Positions 61,369 to 64,000 of a stretch of DNA of 64,000 nt are shown here, one piece after another (within the stretch, counting starts at the first letter, position 1; each line of letters opens with the position of its first letter). This stretch comes from Comamonadaceae bacterium OS-1 (GTDB taxonomy: Bacteria > Pseudomonadota > Gammaproteobacteria > Burkholderiales > Burkholderiaceae_C). The notes under the pieces were generated by a model that searched no databases, had not been told where the DNA came from, and worked only from the letters and a program-made list of their open reading frames with translations. A program made the position numbers and the translations under genes. Location of the stretch: NCBI GenBank assembly GCA_027923965.1, contig AP026969.1, forward strand, positions 1,550,001 to 1,614,000. Reading direction: 5' to 3'.

Positions 61369-62430
61369 TTACTTGGGTACCGTGAACGCCAGCGGCCCGC
61401 CTTCGCACATGCCGTCGGACAGCACCAGCACTTCATAGCTGCCGGGCGTTTCTTTCAGCACGGTAATGGCTTCGGGCTTGATTTCCTTGTCGCAGTCGCC
61501 CAGCCTGACCTTGCCCAGGTCCAGTGACGCCAGCACCTTGGGTGCCACCGGGGTCGCGCTGGCCTGGCCGTCCCACCATGCCAGCGTCCAGCCCACGCCC
61601 TGGTTGGTTTCTGCGTCGTTGGGCCCGGCCAGCAGCAAAAAGCCCTTGTCCACGGCTTCCATGTCGCGGATGCCGCGTCCCGCCCCCAGCAGCAGCGGGG
61701 TTACGGTGGCCTTGACGGCACCTGCGGGGGTGAACAGGGCCTCGGCGTCCACTGCCAGCACAGCCCCCATGCTGCGCAGGCCGAAGTACAGGCGTCCGTC
61801 GCGCACCGCCACGCCTTCGATGTTGATACCGGCCTCGTCGCCCAGGGTGGCATTTTCTTTGGCAAAGGCTTTCAGCTCGGGCTGGGTCTGCATCACCGTC
61901 CACAGGCGGCTGGTATCGGCGTAGCCCGCCAGGGCCCCATCGGCCCCATTGGGATGAGGCAGGGCGCGGCCCGTGACCGGGTCGCGCTGGAAGCGGATGA
62001 CGTGGCGGCTGTGCGGGTTGCTTTCGCCGGATTTGCGCTTGGCCGAGTGCGAGCCGGTGACATAGAAGTAGCGGCCATCGGTGGCGGCCCCTTCGGCATC
62101 GAGCTCGCCGGTGTCGTCGCGCAGCAGCAGCGGGGCGGGTTCGGCCACCATGGACGCGTCTTGCAGCGTGGCCCAGCGGGCGTGCACGCCTTCGTCAAAC
62201 GCCAGCAGGCACACGCGCTGCTGGCGGGCGTTGAGGCTGCAAGCGATGCCGCTGACCGACTGGCGGGTTTTCAGCGCCTTCTTTTTGGCCAGATCGAATG
62301 CAAACCCGGCCTGCACCGGCCACACGCCGCCGTGTGGCGAGATGCTGGGTACCGCCGCCTGGGCTTGGGCGCTGGCCACGGCCAGGAGCAGGCTGGCGGC
62401 GGTCTGGATGAGCGGGGTGGACGGCAGCAT
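61369..62430 (-). CDS. DUF3616 family secreted protein
   Basis: 353 aa. A signal peptide (PLIQTAASLLLAVASAQAQA) precedes a beta-propeller-like repetitive region: GIACSLNARQQRVCLLAFDE, LDAEGAATDGRYFYVTGSHS, INIEGVAVRDGRLYFGLRSM and GIRDMEAVDKGFLLLAGPND. These match DUF3616. Function is unknown; the protein is probably periplasmic. It is convergent with the AraC gene (4-base gap). Repeat copy 14 lies upstream. Confidence 0.85.
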   Translation of the reverse strand: MLPSTPLIQTAASLLLAVASAQAQAAVPSISPHGGVWPVQAGFAFDLAKKKALKTRQSVSGIACSLNARQQRVCLLAFDEGVHARWATLQDASMVAEPAPLLLRDDTGELDAEGAATDGRYFYVTGSHSAKRKSGESNPHSRHVIRFQRDPVTGRALPHPNGADGALAGYADTSRLWTVMQTQPELKAFAKENATLGDEAGINIEGVAVRDGRLYFGLRSMGAVLAVDAEALFTPAGAVKATVTPLLLGAGRGIRDMEAVDKGFLLLAGPNDAETNQGVGWTLAWWDGQASATPVAPKVLASLDLGKVRLGDCDKEIKPEAITVLKETPGSYEVLVLSDGMCEGGPLAFTVPK

Positions 62431-62452
62431 GGTGGCGACTCCAAAATGGGTT

Positions 62453-62518
62453 TGCTATAAAAAAAGAAGCTTCTCATGCTGATCAGGTAAGCACAAGAGG
62501 CCGATTTCTTATAAATCT
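62453..62518. repeat. Dispersed two-hairpin repeat, copy 14
   Basis: GCTATAAAAAAAGAAGC hairpin, then CTCATGCTGATCAGGTAAGC and GATTTCTTATAAATC. It supplies the stop codon of the downstream-coordinate gene (62509) and lies 22 bases upstream of the DUF3616 gene start. Confidence 0.75.
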
Positions 62519-63258
62519 TTCAAGGCATTGCGGGTCAGCTGTTCCAGCAGGTCTTTGCGGTATTTGCGCCAGGCATCATCCGACAGAAAACGCGGTGGCG
62601 CAGTGGTGGACGGCGGCTCGGCATCGCGGCGTGGGCACAGCCAGCCCATGGGCGGGCGTTCGCCCAGCATTTCTTCCATGGTGATGGCCTCCAGGATGGC
62701 GGCGGACTTTTCATCCAGCGGCATGCGGGCGGCTTTCTGGGCCAGCGGCTGCTGTCCCGCCAGTGCGGCGTACCAGTTTTGCAGGTGCTCGGCCTTGCTG
62801 CGGTCGGTGCAGCGCATGCCGTCCAGGGTCAACGCCAGCTTGGCGTGGAAGAAGAAGATGGTGGCTTCGTCGTCGTAATTGTCGCTATTGTTGGTACCGC
62901 TGCGCATGCGGGCCAGGTCCATGGCGTAGGCAAACGAGTAGCGCGCGTCGGCGTTTTCCGATAGCACGCGCCAGCGCAGCCAGGTGGCGTTGAGCAGCAG
63001 GTCGGTGCTGGTGAGCGTGCCGGTGGTCAGGTCCAGCGGGGCCTTGCCCACCTGCGGGTCGGTTTGCGCGTCCAGCGCCTTCCAGGCGGCGGCTGCGGCA
63101 GCGGTGGGCGGGTCGGCCCGCAGGGCGCGGGCGCGCTGGGCGGCTTCGCGCCAGCGGGGGATGCCTTCGGTGGCCTTGATGCGCTGGATGTCTTCAAAGC
63201 TGGTGGCCTGGGCCACACCCAGGCAGGCCCAGAGGAGCGCTACGGCGAGCCGCTTCAT
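62509..63258 (-). CDS. Hypothetical secreted protein (249 aa)
   Basis: Start ATG at 63258, overlapping the upstream methyltransferase stop (ATGA). A signal peptide is present (RLAVALLWACLGVAQA). The mature part is helical (FEDIQRIKATEGIPRWREAA, DEATIFFFHAKLALTLDGMR) with a Cys pair in RCTDRSKAEHL and WLCPRRDAE. I do not recognise the family. The final residues and stop fall in repeat copy 14. It is the second gene after mmuM. Confidence 0.65.
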   Translation of the reverse strand: MKRLAVALLWACLGVAQATSFEDIQRIKATEGIPRWREAAQRARALRADPPTAAAAAAWKALDAQTDPQVGKAPLDLTTGTLTSTDLLLNATWLRWRVLSENADARYSFAYAMDLARMRSGTNNSDNYDDEATIFFFHAKLALTLDGMRCTDRSKAEHLQNWYAALAGQQPLAQKAARMPLDEKSAAILEAITMEEMLGERPPMGWLCPRRDAEPPSTTAPPRFLSDDAWRKYRKDLLEQLTRNALKDL

Positions 63259-64000
63259 GCGACGGAGGGTAGCGATGTGCTGGCCCACTGGTGTACGGCG
63301 GCAATGTCGTCGGGCGAGGTGCGGCAGCAGCCGCCAATCAACCGGGCCCCGCGTGCGTGCCAGCCCCGGGCCTGGTCGGCAAAGTGCGAGGCGCTGGGGT
63401 TGCCGTGCCATTGCTTGTGGGTCGCGTCATAGTGCTCGCCCGAGTTGGGGTAGACCAGCAGTGGCTTGGCGGTGCGGGCGTGCATCTGGTCCACCAGCGA
63501 GGCAATGTGTTCGGGCGCAGTGCAGTTCACGCCCACGGCCACCACCTGCTCAAACCCGTCCAGCGCGGCCACGCAGTCGCCCAGCAGCTCGCCTTCGCTG
63601 GTGTGCAGGCCGTCGCGGCAGGAGAAGCTGATCCACGCCGCCGCACCGGGAAACTCGGGCAGCAGGCGGGCGATGGCGCGGGCCTCGGCCAGGCAGGGAA
63701 TGGTCTCGCAGGCCAGCAGGTCGGCCCCGGAGTCCACCAGCACGGCCAGGCGGGGGCGGTGGAAGTCCATCAGCTCTTCTTCGCTCAGGCCGTAGTGGCC
63801 GCGGTACTCCGAGCCATTGGCCAGCATCGCGCCATACGGGCCTACCGAGGCGGCCACCAGCGGCTGGATGCGGCCCACGCGGTTTGCGGGCTCGGCCCAG
63901 AAGGTGTCGCGGGCTTCCACCGCCAGCCGCACCGCGTTGCGCATCAGCTGGGCGGCGGTGGCGGCATCGAAACCGCGCTTGGCAAAGCCCTCGAAGGTGG
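63255..64000 (-). CDS. mmuM: Homocysteine S-methyltransferase (partial)
   Basis: The minus-strand frame is open to the right edge, so the N-terminus is missing. About 247 residues remain. Zinc-binding cysteines are visible: VGVNCTAPEHI (first) and IGGCCRTSPDDI (the CC pair). SVGPYGAMLANGSEYRGHYG and LLACETIPCLAEARAI are typical of MmuM/YagD. It methylates homocysteine with S-methylmethionine or S-adenosylmethionine. Its stop overlaps the ATG of the next gene. Confidence 0.93.
   Translation of the reverse strand, partial: TFEGFAKRGFDAATAAQLMRNAVRLAVEARDTFWAEPANRVGRIQPLVAASVGPYGAMLANGSEYRGHYGLSEEELMDFHRPRLAVLVDSGADLLACETIPCLAEARAIARLLPEFPGAAAWISFSCRDGLHTSEGELLGDCVAALDGFEQVVAVGVNCTAPEHIASLVDQMHARTAKPLLVYPNSGEHYDATHKQWHGNPSASHFADQARGWHARGARLIGGCCRTSPDDIAAVHQWASTSLPSVA

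Overview
The window reads as a chromosomal segment of a high-GC betaproteobacterium, most likely a Comamonadaceae member of the Rhodoferax/Polaromonas kind. That placement is inferred from gene families, the number of solute-binding transport systems and a distinctive short intergenic repeat; no rRNA is present to confirm it. I see no prophage, no complete insertion sequence and no CRISPR array. Most of the window is ordinary metabolism, transport and regulation, with a few accessory islets.

Left part (1-24 kb): a truncated cardiolipin synthase; an FCD-type regulator with a polar amino acid ABC transporter; a PAS-GGDEF protein; an HNH protein; a PAS-LuxR regulator divergent from a 3-oxoacid CoA-transferase pair; a 5'-nucleotidase-type lipoprotein; a PQQ-type sugar dehydrogenase; tRNA-Gly(CCC); a GntR / DHDPS-family aldolase / TRAP operon; and a YdcSTUV-PatD polyamine uptake and degradation operon with a divergent LysR regulator.

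Middle part (24-42 kb): alaS, followed after 11 bases by an AAA ATPase and a DUF4276 (Toprim-like) protein that look like a two-gene defence module; a small operon of membrane protein, winged-helix regulator and lipoprotein under twin palindromic operators; a periplasmic binding protein paired with a diguanylate cyclase; an MCP with a C-terminal Cache-like domain; a large winged-helix/ATPase regulator; an orphan response regulator between two tiny membrane proteins; RluA-family pseudouridine synthase and trmB; and a CcdB toxin system with a hybrid Phd/CcdA-like antitoxin and a third, caspase-like gene.

Right part (42-64 kb): gluQ, carrying an in-frame copy of the dispersed repeat; an FAD oxidoreductase; a LysR regulator divergent from a pirin-DoxX-flavodoxin-pirin operon; a frameshifted PIN toxin module followed by a 1.1-kb repeat-rich stretch with no gene; an HD protein and a GlxA-type regulator; an L-fucose uptake and oxidation operon (sugar ABC transporter, L-fuconate dehydratase, lactonase, L-fucose dehydrogenase) divergent from an IclR regulator with a perfect palindrome between them; a cytochrome P450 with a divergent AraC regulator; a DUF3616 protein; and a homocysteine S-methyltransferase that runs off the right edge.

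A family of about 60-bp two-hairpin repeats (14 copies seen) ties the window together. Copies sit at stop codons and between convergent genes. One lies inside gluQ, and several supply the last codons or the stop of the neighbouring gene.
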